Assembly: GCA_021234155.1 (NCBI GenBank) | Contig: JAJEKV010000059.1 | Coordinates: forward strand, 845,844-909,843 | DNA: 64,000 bases | Reading direction: 5' to 3' | Source of the DNA: Isoetes taiwanensis | Taxonomy: Eukaryota > Streptophyta > Lycopodiopsida > Isoetales > Isoetaceae | Shown: one piece after another, positions 23,040 through 34,383 of the stretch | Position numbering within the stretch: position 1 is the first letter of the stretch | Layout of the letters: every line of letters starts with the position of its first letter | The notes under the pieces: model-generated | Seen by the model: the letters and a program-made list of their open reading frames with translations, nothing else | What the model was told of the DNA's origin: nothing | Database searches by the model: none | Position numbers and translations under genes: made by a program

Positions 23040-23450
23040 CTATTCCTTGTACATGTATAATAACTTTTAGTGTACATCCGTAGCGTGAGGTACATAGGCA
23101 TATATTTGCTTGTTTATTGATGCTTTTATTTTTGAGCTTGATTTTGCAGGTTGTATCGGGTTGTACATGTCTCTAATGGAGTCTACATCTGCAAATAGAT
23201 GTACATGCATTTATCTTTAGAGTGCATCGTAGATGGATTCATAAGTATGTGCATTTTTACATATATGTTTTTTTGGGCATAGATCTACATTCCCTAACCG
23301 GATACGGGTACATCCGGGTACATCTGGGTGCATTGAGGTACCTCTATGTACATTGAGGAACATGTACATGTACATTTGGCTATAGTTAAATGTAGTTACG
23401 TACATTTGGTACATTTTATGTACATGAAATGTACATGCTTGGCGTAATGT
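23040..23450. repeat. GTACAT-rich cluster 1
   Basis: Dense occurrences of TGTACAT, GTACATC and related short palindromic motifs, concentrated at about 23210-23450. Similar clusters occur in the minus-strand gene region (27170-27240, 29220-29500) and in the second gene copy (58620-59060). Confidence 0.75.
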
Positions 23451-23540
23451 ACCGGATATTTCTCATTAGTTCTGTTTTTCATGTTCTTTTATGTCTATTG
23501 AAATGTAGATCATTTGTTTGTTTTGCAGATGAGGTTGTTC

Positions 23541-25440
23541 CTATCCCGAAGCGGCTTTAATGGTTGATGTTCTTGAGCCATCCGCATCGACTCTCTTTTC
23601 TGAGATTTTATCGAGCATAATAAGCGGTCGAATCAGTAGACCCTCAACCTTCCAGCTCCGGATCACCAATGACATTTTCTGAGGCTGCATAATAGAACCA
23701 TCGCAGCGGTGCCTCCTCGAACATGGCAAAGTGAAGTTGAGAAATTGAGAGGATGGCACTTGAGAAAGCTAAAGCGATTGGTGTGCAGAGCCTTCAATGC
23801 GGGCCGCAACAGAACTCTTTCATCACCAAGTGCTAAATTAGTAATTGGAGAAGCTCCTAAGAAAGATTCAGCTGGCGCCTCAAAGACACCATCTGCGGTG
23901 CCGGTTAGGACGGACCTACTGAAGAAGCTACAAAGGACACAGATCCAGATTTTATCCCAGGAGATACCAGGGAAGAGGAAGTTGAGTTGGTAGTTGAGTC
24001 CACTCCAAAGAGGAGGCAAAAGAATGCTGGTGATGGCACTCCAAGAGGAAAAAAACAGCAAAAAATCTCCAAAGAACAAAAAAAAATGTCCTCCAAAAAA
24101 AGAAAATCTCCAGGCAAAAAAGTGCCACCACCACCAAGAAAGAGGTATGTCCAAGATGAACTAATTTTGTTAAACATCTCAGATTTATGATAATTAACCA
24201 CATTTTTTTTGTACATAGGACACGATCACAGGCCGTGAAGGAAGCTGATCCTGATCCTGCTGAGTCAGAACTGGAAGAGGAAGAGGATCTACAAGCAAAT
24301 ATTGATGGATAACAAATAAGGTGCAGCAGTCCACAGAAGATGCTGAAGCAGGTGATGAATTTACAAGGTGAGTAATATACAATTGATTACAATAGATATA
24401 TTCTTTTGCTAATGCTGTTGTTTCCTTGTACAGTTTAGTGAACCGACTGAATAGGGACTGTCCTCCTAAGCCTGCACCCTCTATCTTTCAAAGTGATGTT
24501 GACGAGTTCTGCTGGAAGTTGGACTTGACCTCTAAGATGGTAGATGTCTATGGGAGGTAGGCTAGCATTTCAACATATTTATGTTATTTCATTCCCTAAG
24601 TCACTCATCTTATGTATTAATATGTATTCGGATTTGTGTGTGTGTACCTTTGTAGCAGATCTTCCATCCGATTGGAAACACAAGTTTTTTACTTTGGTTC
24701 GGACCGGACACCTTCCGAATTTTGTGAATTCCCTCAAGAACGGGGGCGGATGCACGTAACACTAACATAAAGGAAGGGCTGGATGGCATTTTGATTGCAA
24801 GATGCCAATATATATTTGTTCCATTACGCAAGGCCCAAATGTGGCATTGGCAATACTTGTGCTTCTTGGTCCATTGAAAAGCTCTTTTCCATCTATAGCT
24901 AGCCCAAGTATCTGAGATCCTCTCTCTGTCAAAGGCTATGTACCCGATGCTAAAGTGGTCCGAAGTAAGTATGAGTTTGTTTTTGTTTTATGATTTGATT
25001 ATTCTCATATTGCAATTTCTTATGCTTGATTTATTCTCACATTGCAATTTTGCGGGGTTTCATAAGCTTGTGATCAATAACATGATGCTCGGATCCAATA
25101 AAATTTTAAACCATGGTAGGAAGAACTTTGATGCTCCCAGTGTTTACGTCCTAAAATGCAGAAACTAGTTCCAGCAACCCTTGCATGTACATTGTGGCTT
25201 ACATGCACAAATTCATAGATGCCGAGTGGTTGATGCACGTACCAAGCTCCATTTTTGTAAGTAGAACATGTTATTTTCCTATTAGTTATTTGTTGGTATA
25301 GTCCTCTAATACTTGGCACCATGCAGATGACACCCGGTTGATTTCGATGCCTATGCCAAGTCACGGAGGGATCATCTAATGGAGGCATTAATTGTAGAAG
25401 GCGAGATGAATATACAAGCGGTTGTTCCTACACGGGGTAG
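23541..25440 (+). pseudogene. Decayed multi-exon gene with basic nuclear-localisation-like region
   Basis: Plus-strand exon-like blocks separated by introns. About 23709-24145 ends in a very basic segment (TPKRRQKNAGDGTPRGKKQQ, KKRKSPGKKVPPPPRK). The next exon starts at about 24220 after TTGTACATAG (RSQAVKEADPDPAESELEEE). A further exon at about 24434-24557 reads LVNRLNRDCPPKPAPSIFQS, and another at about 24658 reads ADLPSDWKHKFFTLVRTGHL. Fragments such as YIVAYMHKFIDAEWLMHV (about 25180-25255) and VDFDAYAKSRRDHLMEALI (about 25335-25390) look coding too. Several stops interrupt the chain. The layout (basic tract, acidic tract, globular part) suggests a nuclear protein. The family is unknown to me. 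Confidence 0.4.
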
Positions 25441-26230
25441 ATAGTCCCTTTGACTTGTTTGTAAATTACGGTTTTGTATGAGCCATGCTCGAGCTTCTTT
25501 GTACTCAATAAGTAATGAAAAAATTAATTTATTTGTCTCACTTACACCTGTGCAAATAACAATCGTGTAATTATCAATGTGTTTTCTCAATTGTGTGATC
25601 CGAAATGTAATTATAAATTGTGAATCTCAAGTGTTTTCTTTGGCGACGGTGAATCATCTAATTCGGGGAGAAAGCTCATTATCTTTGACTTAAATTACGT
25701 GTTGGGCAAGAGTGTGCACAAGAATGAAAATATTAAATCAAGATACCAATAGATCGGAAAGATGAGCTTCAATTTAATATAGGAAACGTTTTTTTTTTTC
25801 TGGGCCGGGGTTAGCATCATTTGTTAGCATTTGTAAGAGAAGGGTTTGATGTTGCCATCATCGGTCTTCACTCACTTCTAAAAATCTTCACCCAATTGTG
25901 GAACATATTTGTGATGCTTTTTCATAAAGCTGAAGTTTGTTTACAGCCGGGGCGGTGTTGGACTACGCCACACAAACACCTTAATGAACCTCAAAAGGGG
26001 TTGTTTGTGAAACCATTAAACTGTGGTATGGAAAGAGTACCCGAGTACTATGGACATACGGTTCGATCGACGACGAAAGATACAAATCCACTTTGAATCT
26101 GTAGGAAGCTACATATGTCCTTTCTCTTGACACCGATATTAGCCGGTGACAGATTGCTTGTCATGGAGCTCATTCCATGGCTTAATGGATTCAAAATGGC
26201 GAAGATGGTATAGATTGTTTATGTGAAAGA
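25441..26230. other. No supported gene
   Basis: AT-rich sequence between the decayed left gene and the next plus-strand ORF. The ORF at 25821-26096 has no recognisable domain and may be a remnant. Confidence 0.35.
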
Positions 26231-26980
26231 GCATCCAATGACTAATGCAGCAGATGGCATATCAGAGCAGGTGGAACAGATTTTGCTGGCAAACTATGGC
26301 AGCAACTTGGGTGCTCTGCTGCCTAAATTTAGTCAATATACGGAGCAAGGAATGGAGAAACTGCCATCATGTTATTGGCCTCGGTGGCCCATTGTTGGTA
26401 CAGACTTTTGGTGATGTACAAATTCAAATGTTATGAATATATGTATCAAAGTTTTTGTTCATTGCACTTGAGTACTCTGTTTTTACTGTCTTTCTTATTG
26501 GTACAATTATGAGTGTGTATACGTAATTAAGTGATCTTCATTTGCTTTGTAGATGAATGGACTGAAACACAAAAGACTATTAAGAAACTAAGAGATAGAG
26601 TTCTGCTGCACCCAGAGGTAATACAAACCAACACAAGCTGCAAGTACATAGGGTTGGGGACCGATTATCGCCTCTATACTGCTGTTCCTGAACTTTGGGA
26701 AAAGGTTGAGCAAATTGAAAATTATGAGGAACGAGCAACCATGAAAGGTATATTGGCAGCAAATCACTTGTTGCACAACCCTTGGGGGAAGGCACGTGTC
26801 CTGGAAGATGCAGGCCATGTAGGATGGAAAGGTTTGCCAGTGGCACGTGCTATAGAAACCGCATGGACTACTGCTTTAGAGGATATCTCTTCAGCCTCTC
26901 GGCGGGCTGGAAGACATGATGCAATAGTCATAAGATATCAGGCTCCTACTGACATTTTGAAGCTTGGTCATGAATTATGA
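26231..26980 (+). CDS. Unidentified two-block ORF inside the TIR element
   Basis: Block 1 (26223-26414) reads ISEQVEQILLANYGSNLGAL. After an intron-like AT-rich gap and a TTTGTAG acceptor-like site, block 2 (about 26553-26980) reads DEWTETQKTIKKLRDRVLLH, then CKYIGLGTDYRLYTAVPELW, and ends at TGA 26978-26980. Block 2 is open for more than 140 codons with normal-looking composition, which stands out in this decayed element. No domain is recognised. It may be an accessory gene of the element, an exon of its second ORF, or a captured host exon. The block 1/block 2 join is my inference. Confidence 0.4.
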
Positions 26981-27303
26981 GCCATGCTCATTTTCAGGTG
27001 TGTCGTATTTATGTCCACAATATAAATATATCAACCATTTGTACATGAAAACCTGTCCATTTCTTATCTTTGCCATGACTGAAACTATTTTTAATGTTTA
27101 TGCAATTCAACTTTCTTGTGTTCAATTCTAATCAACTTACACTTAACAAATTTTTATAATATTTCTGGAATGTACAACAGATGTACATCTTATGTACATC
27201 TGTTGTACATCTTATGTACATTGATGTACATAATGCACTTCTGAAGTAGTCCAATTCTTCAGTTCTTATAACAAAGTATTACAATATTTACTACAGATCT
27301 GAC
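26981..27303. other. Convergent spacer with GTACAT motifs
   Basis: AT-rich spacer between the convergent plus- and minus-strand ORFs. At about 27170-27240 the unit ATCTTATGTACAT or TGTTGTACATCT recurs several times. Confidence 0.6.
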
Positions 27304-30209
27304 TTAGTCCATGTCATCTACAATTGTTGGAAGTTGTGATAACAATGTCTCATGGACTTCATCTGGCAAGTGAAATCTTTGCGGCTTGCCCCTTCACTTG
27401 TGTTTTACTTTCTTGAATGGGATTCGAACCCCAATCACGCATTCGCAGGTACCAAAACATTCTTAGTAGGAAGCGGTTTATACTTATTGTGGCAGCACGG
27501 GATTAGTTCATAATATTGTCCTTCAATGACACTAGTGCGGCCAGAGTATTCATTTCCATAGTCATCAATTGAATCTTCTTCCAATGCATGCTTTTCCTCG
27601 GTGCACATGAGAACATAGTATGAAACACCTTCCACATTGTGCGGTCTTTGCAAAAGACACAAATACATCACGAAACTTGACTACGGTGTCATCTAAACCA
27701 GCCTCGTCCTCTTGATACAAAACATCCACATCATTTTCAGCTTCAACCACGAGAGGCAATATGATCTGTGGGCTCCAAACTTTTAGAGACCATTCTCCAC
27801 AATGTTTAATGTTCTCACAATTCAACCAATTGAAGTTCATGCAAGCATCACAAAAGCACGAGAGTGGTGCTGCATAGCAACTTTGTTGGATCTCGGCTGG
27901 GTTTATAGTTGACTGAGAATGTATCTGGCTGAGTACTAGGTAAAGTCTTGCAATTGAATGCTTGTCGCTTTGTTCACATCTTTTTTTCCAACCTCCCAAA
28001 ACACCCTTTCACAATCCGATTCCTTGGCCCTTAAAAACCGCACAAAATTTTGTTTACGCCATCCTTGGCATGCCATTTTGTTTTCTTTGCTCGCTCTCAA
28101 GCCACAACTTTGTTATACCAGCCTCGCCATCATGTGTGTCTTTCCCATGGCGGATCAAAGAAATTCCATATCACTTTCGAATTTTATTTTCAACATGGTA
28201 TCTGATTCCAAACCATGCCCGCAGATTTGAATTGAGATGCACAACCATCCGACCACACATAATGAAGGTTTATGTGTCCACCTCCATTATTCTTAAGCCA
28301 CCCCAAATGTAATTTAAAACCATGTTGCACAAAATGAGTGTCATGCTTCTGTCATCCGAAACATAGAAATGCTTTTTTTTTTTTTTTTAAGCTTACCTTC
28401 TATTTTCATCATTGAAATATGGACCAAAATACTAATTTGATCAGGATTCCAATGCTCGGATTGCACTTCTGTCCCTGGTTTCAATGTGTAGTTCTCTGCA
28501 AAGTCAACAACAGACAACACACTATTATCCGATAGTTTCTCAACACATCTTTTAAACTGTTTGCTCTGCCATTGTCTTTTGTAAAAGTTATGATCGTAAA
28601 CTTAGCAAGCTGATTTTTCATGTTCTTTAACAAAGCAGATGCTTTGTCATTCGATCAACTAATCTAAGCCTTACGGATGTACCTTTTTGGATGGCTCATT
28701 GACATATGCATATACTTACTAGTCCACATTTTGAATTCCATCTTCCTCGTTTGGACGGATGTCTAATTTCCTCCTCCACATTCATCACATTCACCTTTGA
28801 TGCATTTTAGTTTATGCCATTCATCCTTCACATATTTTCATAAACCTGTTGACCTCCACAAGATACTAACATTATCAAAAGTCTTCTTGTTTGCTTGACA
28901 TACTCCATTGTTTTTTGGGATGCACGGAATTTTGCAGCAAAGCAAGTGCAATTAACATATAGGGATCTCCTCATATCATTGAAGGCCTTTTAAATGCAGA
29001 TCCGCTTGCTCATGTTTGACACAACAACATGTGTTTCTCTCCTTCAATTTCCTTATGCAATCAGGTTTTTGATATCGAATCGTATCCGAAGGCTTAATTT
29101 TGGTATCGGGGATTACGATATACAAACCGTTGATAAAGCTCGGTCGCAATAACAAAAGCATTAAAGACCATGTTAGCAAAATGATGTCGGCAACCGGATG
29201 TCAAAAGAGTATTGAACTATACTATTGTACAATTAATGTATGTTCTATGTACATAAAATGTCCATCCAACAGTTCCATCGATGCATTCTATGTACATCTA
29301 ATGTACATCTAATGTACATCAAGTACATCTAATGTACGACCATAGCGGTTCCATCGATTCGTTATCGTACATCCAATGTACATCCAATGTACATCCGGTG
29401 TACATCTAATGTACATCTAATTAATGTTCCAATATTAGTACATCACATTAATGTTACAATATTAGTACAACTAATGTACATATGTATGATTTGTTTGGCT
29501 TCATTAACTTTGAAAGTACACTAAAATGTAAAATGATGTAATTTTGATATTCAAGTACATGTAAATACTTTTTGCATGGACATGTAAGTGTTAATGGATG
29601 TACATCTAAAAAAGTACCTAATAGCACATCAACGCAAGATTTCTGCTACTATGTAAACAATGTAAAAATGTAAACAATGTAAAATGCAATACATTTCATG
29701 AAAACCATGTGTATTCATTAATGTGTCACGAAAATGAGAACTAGAATGTACAGAAGAAAGTCATGAAAGAATTTTGGAAGAAAACATAATCTCCAAAACT
29801 GAATTGATTCAATTACAAGAGCAAACCTGTGAGATATCAAGGTATTGTATTGCTTGTGTTCTCCTCTTCATGACATCTCTAACCTTTGGTGAAACTTTGG
29901 TATTGTCAAGCCAAAATTCACCTAACGACATTTGATTGAATCATCGATTCTATTTGATCTTGGCATCCTTCCCGCCAAAGCCCATACATTTGCTCCACTT
30001 AATGACATTATCTTTCCTTCTTGCCGCGCAGCTTTGGATAAATTTCTTGGTCGTATCTTTAGCAATTTTGAAGAAACATTCTTGTTTATATCTCCTTTTT
30101 TTCCAACAATCATTGATAACAGTGAATGTTTTGCAGCCAATTTATCTTTGCTATTAGCAGACTTTACTTCTTGAAGCCCATCTTTCAAGTTTCTGATCAT
30201 TGATTTCAT
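27304..30209 (-). pseudogene. Candidate transposase gene, copy 1 (decayed, core retained)
   Basis: Minus-strand exons in order. Exon A, 30209-29827, has LQEVKSANSKDKLAAKH and SPKVRDVMKRRTQAIQYLD, with a frame change between them. Exon B, about 29179-28985, has IRKLKERNTCCCVKHEQADL. The next ends at donor 28396 and encodes DFAENY (28505-28488) and EVQSEHWNPDQISILVH. A long block 28374-27999 has SDD (28359-28351), HDTHFVQHGF, SDGCASQFKSA (about 28252-28220) and HGKDTHDGEAG (about 28152-28120). The final part has CFCDACMNFNWLNC, HCGEW and DDYGN and ends at TAA 27306-27304. Several frameshifts and a stop near the end disable it. The ordered D/E-containing blocks suggest an RNase H-like DDE catalytic core; related uncharacterised proteins are, as I recall, common in cnidarian and arthropod genomes. 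Function is inferred. Confidence 0.65.
29220..29500. repeat. GTACAT-rich cluster 2 (intronic)
   Basis: Tandem-like units of TCTAATGTACA and TCCAATGTACA recur many times between candidate exons A and B of the minus-strand gene. The equivalent intron of copy 2 (58640-59060) is also rich in GTACAT. Confidence 0.75.
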
Positions 30210-30743
30210 AACAATAACTTCGGAAGGATTTCCAATTACAAAGTTCGAAAAAAAAAAAGCCCGTCATCTTGCAACAAACGAAAGCACAAAAACTAATCTT
30301 TGATCCGGCGTAAGCGTTTGCCAAAGAATCGAGGATGCAATCCACCGACTGTCAACACGCCGCTTTATTTGTTTTGTGGCATAACACCGCCAATGTCGGC
30401 ATACTTGCGCTTAGAACCATCACTTCCATTGGAATTCTCACCCTCCATGAACAGATTGAAATTGATTTGTATTTCTTGTAGATTCAATTGGCATGTGTTT
30501 GCTTCTGGAATTCGTTCGGTGTTCGTCCTGTGAAAGGGGGGAATTTCGGAAAGGGAGGGACGGATCTATTCGAATTGGTTCGGTGGTTCGGTGGTTAACC
30601 AAGAATTTCGGGGGGGATGTCAGGGATGATCTTGCAATCATTGCATATCTGACACAAAACGACAAACCATAGTATCTTGATGTACATCTAAAATGTACCC
30701 CAAAAAAGCACAAATTCGTCCTTCAATTTAGTACGATGTACGT

Positions 30744-30769
30744 ACACCCTTTCATGCTTTTACCCAGCT
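30744..30769 (-). repeat. Right terminal inverted repeat
   Basis: Reverse complement of 21486-21511 with no mismatch over 26 bp; the flanking base on each side also pairs. It lies about 0.5 kb upstream of the start of the minus-strand candidate transposase. Confidence 0.85.
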
Positions 30770-31402
30770 ATCCATTATTATATTACGCATACATCTATTA
30801 TCTATTGTACGATAGAAAATGGAGCCAAATTTTGCTAGACCTTTCTCCAAGCATCCTTGATCAACAGTGCACCTCACTCTCAATTTGTCCCCTATTACAC
30901 ATCAATCTCGATCTCGATCTGGTGGTGCCCTCTTTTCTCTGCGCAGACATAGATGCCTGGGAAAAGTAGGATAAAAAGATAGGTTTCTGCATCTAATTAG
31001 GCACACAAATGCAGACAACAATGGTCAGATGCTAATGTTTCTCCCAATAACTTTCAGCTTACAAAAGGTTTGATCGACATATGCACACCTGATTTGATCA
31101 AGATTATCTGCTTATCTTCAACAAAGGTTTTCATAGGGAAGACAATAAATTTATTTACTTCTTTTAAGTACAATGATGTTTATGATGAACTTGATCACTG
31201 ATTTACACTTCTGATTGTAGAAACAGGTGATTTAATGTATCATAACTCACATTTATAATGCTTTCGACAAATAAATAAAAGAGATCCTAAATAATCACAA
31301 ATCCACCTTGCTGTGAGAAATTGCATCTTCACAAAGCAGATAACTATGAAACCTCAGAAAAATAGAACATTGACAGGCAAAGATGCATGTACCTATATGG
31401 GG
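30770..31402. other. No gene seen
   Basis: AT-rich host or repeat DNA to the right of the TIR element. No supported ORF. Confidence 0.4.
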
Positions 31403-31690
31403 CATAACAACAGGGGGTTTTCTTTGTGCTTTTGTACGCTTTTCACTAAGGTTTTCCTATGATTTCCTGATGTATTCAAATGGATATACTAATGCGTACA
31501 TCTAGAGTACACCATTTCTGAGCCATTGATTTTAGCCTTTTTTTTCCAATGGTCAACAACCAATGGCTCACAACAAAAGCCCTTTTTTTTGTGTGTGTGG
31601 TGCATAATGGTCAACAACCAATGACTCACAACAAAAGCCCTCTTTTTGTGTGTGTGGTGCATAATGGGCACATGAAGGGCTTGAAGGGCG
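31403..31690. repeat. Dispersed repeat A, copy 1
   Basis: The stretch beginning about 31405 (ATAACAACAGGGGGTTTTCT, TTTGTACGCTTTTCAC, ACTAATGCGTACATCTAGAG, ACAACAAAAGCCC) matches 41649-41830 closely. Copy 1 has an extra internal tandem duplication (TGGTCAACAACCAATG.. to GTGTGGTGCATAATG at about 31550 and 31610). Confidence 0.85.
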
Positions 31691-32276
31691 CATGTAGTGT
31701 AGTTTCCCCACCGGCAACACATTTCTTATCATAACTTGTGATCCAGAGCTCTGTTTGAGATGATTTTTATTGCGTTGGAAAGCTCTCTCCGAGGTCTTTT
31801 TGATAGTTTATGATATGGATATGTTTGGTTGAGTTATCTATGCTAAAATAGCAATTTTTTGGCCGGGTTTGGTAGGTTTTCACATCCTACCAGCTGATTA
31901 ATACAGGATTGCGCTATTGGATATTGTTTTATGGTTCATTCCGAATGAAGCTTGCAAAAAATTACCATGCATTTTTAGATTCAAGCAGAAAAGTTTCCCA
32001 CTTTGGTTTCTCACCACAAGAATCCATGGAGGCCAAAGGATGCTGCTAAATTCCAGTTGAAAAATGTTTGTGTATGGGTGTTGCAAACTTTATGACTTTC
32101 AGAATAATGGGATCAATCTGCTCTATCTTTATGGTAACTTTTACTTATGTTCTATTTGTTTTATTGTGATGAAATTCAAAAGCTACAGGTGATGAAAGCC
32201 TCAAATGAATTCTAGTTTTTTTTCTGGTTTGAATTCTAAAATTTAGGTGTCAGCAGCCTGGGGGAGGGGGACGTCC

Positions 32277-32700
32277 CTAAGGCCTCGAAGGGGCCAAATT
32301 TTTTTTTTTTTGCAACACAAACCATTAACATCCAACATATAAAAATTAAATCCCCCAACACATAACAACCAACACATAACAATCATTGACATTAACAACC
32401 AACACATAACTACCATTGACATTAATTAACACAACCATTGGGTCCAACACATTTAAATTAAAATCCCCCTTAAACCCCCTTTGGTTTGGGTGCATATTCA
32501 CACGGGGGGTGACGTAGGGCAGCGAGAGCCCTCATAATTGTATTTTGCACGTACGAAATCAATACCATATAGTATTCCGCTTGAAATCTTATAGTATTTT
32601 GCGAATCTTATTATACAGTATAGAAAATTTTGTACTTGCATACCCCACAAACGAGGAACTTTATGTACGGTGTAGATTAAGGAATAAGGGGTGAATATGC
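32277..32700. repeat. Dispersed repeat B, copy 1
   Basis: A segment starting AAGGCCTCGAAGGGGCCAAA, with AACACA-rich DNA, then GGGTGCATATTCACACGGGG, GTAGGGCAGCGAGAGCC and CCCCACAAACGAGGA, ending near GAATATGC at about 32692. The same order is found at 43788-44181. Its right end keeps only part of the inverted repeat that is perfect in copy 2. Confidence 0.85.
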
Positions 32701-32706
32701 ATAGGC

Positions 32707-33500
32707 CACAACAACTTGAGAGGCTGGCAGATTCTTCTTAGCTATCCATTCTCTCATAAAATGCCCCACCTGTAGCATAATATTAGAATGCTTATATACA
32801 ATGGAATAGTTAAAGCAAGATGATGCAATGTGTCAATAACAAACTGCAATTGCAATGCAGGGCTGAAACATGATCTTCTTATCCATTAAATTTCATTTAT
32901 AGATTAAACAAATAGGTGCATCTTTTTTTTGTCTTCTTGAAACGGATCTAGGATATACACAAAGGTCTGTAACTGCAAAATGCATCAATTTGACGAACAT
33001 ACAAAGTGTTAAAATATAAACCTGAATAAGTATCTAGATACTCACCAATTTTTGTTTCGGTTTGTCTCCTAAATTTCAATGAGATGGGCAGCACAACGTA
33101 TTCCCTCATGCAATGGCCATAAAACATCAAAGATTTGTATTTACAATGGATCATTGCATCACCTTGCTTAAATTGGTTGAATCCTGTGACTTGCAGCATT
33201 CATTGATGCGTCAACACCTACATTTACAATTAATAGTCAATTCTCAAGGGCAAAGCTAGTTGCACAACAACGAACTTCCATCATCATGTCTAAATGGTGT
33301 TATTTCTCTAGGGAAAATAAACTGATTATACAAAATGCCAGAAACGTTAATTGTATCTTAGAAGATTGTAAGATCTAGCAGTTAAACAAAATTGAATACT
33401 TACTTTCAAAAAGTAAAACAGTGATATGGAAGCTCGTCTTAGATATGTGACCAATCTCATTTAAAACAAAAAAACCCAAAAAGCCTCGGTGTTGGAGCAC
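32707..33500 (-). other. Candidate minus-strand exons, gene not identified
   Basis: Three open blocks have plausible splice sites on the minus strand. One is at about 33500-33405 (RGFLGFFVLNEIGHISKTSF). One at about 33192-33046 lies between an AG at its start and a GTGAGT donor (GFNQFKQGDAMIHCKYKSLM, GHCMREYVVLPISLKF). One is at about 32770-32707 (GHFMREWIAKKNLPASQVVV). I cannot identify the protein or prove that the blocks belong together. The last block runs straight into repeat B, so any gene here is probably truncated by that element. Confidence 0.25.
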
Positions 33501-34004
33501 ACTGCAATCAAACAATATCCAAAAGAAAGATATTTAATAAAGACCTAAATCTGGCAGATATGGAGCAATATATGCATGCTAACACCACAAAAAGGAAAAA
33601 TAGAGGGGCTATATACATCATGTAAGGCTGACCTAAAAGCAAAACGCCTTGTTATCTGAGTTGTGAAGTCGAATCAAACGCAACATAAATTGAGTAGAGT
33701 CTGATCTGAGTAGGGTTCGATCTGAAGCGGATAAATCAAAGAAAATAGAATTAAAGGAGAACATAGAACTTGTGCCAGAGCTTGAGTAAGAACAGCATGG
33801 GTTTGTCTCTGATTTAGAATTAACCAATTGAAGAAAGAGCAACGAAGTAGATAAGATAGAAGACGAAGAATCTTGATTTTCTATGCATGCATCTCTAACT
33901 ATTAGTTTCTATTTTTGGAAACTTGGCTGACATCTGCAAATAACATCTAGCATCTGATTCAAAAGCAAGAACCTAACAAAAAAAACTCGAAAAGGAATCA
34001 CCTC
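33501..34004. other. No supported gene
   Basis: Sequence between the two candidate minus-strand genes. A minus ORF at 33633-33842 is serine-rich and lacks a recognisable domain. Confidence 0.35.
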
Positions 34005-34383
34005 TTACAGAATGGCAGAAGGAAGATTTGCATGCCGTGGGATGAGGTGTGCGCCTGGAGCTGTTACTGGATAAAGCTCTGTCGCCTTGGTCTTCGAAAC
34101 TGTGGAAATCGGAGCAGATGAATTCTTCCGGATTAGTCGGGCAGACATAATGCATAAGGAAAAAAAAAACGCATAACCAAAAACTCACCAATGATAATAA
34201 TTGGTTGATCATTGTACAATGCCCCAGCTTCTAGTTCAAGATCTTGTAGCCTGAAAAGAAAGCAACCACATAAGTTGTTGCATTTATGTTTACATATAAA
34301 AAGTTGGAACGCTTACCGCTTTTGTCCCATTAAAATTGACTCCTGGATCTCCTCTAGGTTTTTTTGGACTGAATTTGAGCTCA
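34005..34383 (-). CDS. Three terminal exons of an unidentified protein
   Basis: Minus-strand exons at 34383-34317, 34250-34189 and 34099-34005 join with matching phases (2, 1, then 2 bases carried) across canonical GT-AG introns, and end at TAA 34007-34005. The joined piece reads SVQKNLEEIQESILMGQKRL, then ELEAGALYNDQPIIII, then TELYPVTAPGAHLIPRHANL and ends PSAIL. A helical charged N-terminal part precedes a beta-rich proline-containing tail. The exact phase agreement over two introns supports a real gene, but I do not recognise the family. Upstream exons were not found convincingly; a possible one is at 35242-35169. Confidence 0.55.

Larger units (their letters stand above)
21486..30769. 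mobile_element. Candidate 9.28-kb DNA transposon with 26-bp terminal inverted repeats
   Basis: The first 26 bp (AGCT then GGGTAAAAGCATGAAAGG..) are the exact reverse complement of the last 26 bp at 30744-30769. The outer AGCT is self-complementary, so it may be a 4-bp target-site duplication with the element proper running 21490-30765, or part of the inverted repeat. Inside are a decayed plus-strand gene set (21745-25440), a further plus-strand ORF region (26231-26980) and a minus-strand gene (30209-27304) with transposase-like blocks. GTACAT-rich clusters occur near both gene regions. A 322-bp element with nearly the same ends lies at 61191-61512. The superfamily is not one I can name. Confidence 0.7.

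Noticed and set aside
23210-23450. Possible CRISPR-like array from repeated GTACAT units
   Set aside because: Units are short, variable and without uniform spacers; the sequence is clearly eukaryotic.
27417-27434. TTCGAACCCC motif resembling a tRNA B box (minus sense)
   Set aside because: It lies within the conserved C-terminal coding block of candidate transposase copy 1, so it is explained by coding sequence.
21486-30769. Interpretation as a Maverick/Polinton or a Helitron
   Set aside because: No DNA polymerase B, retroviral-type integrase, capsid, Rep or helicase motif was seen, and Helitrons lack terminal inverted repeats.
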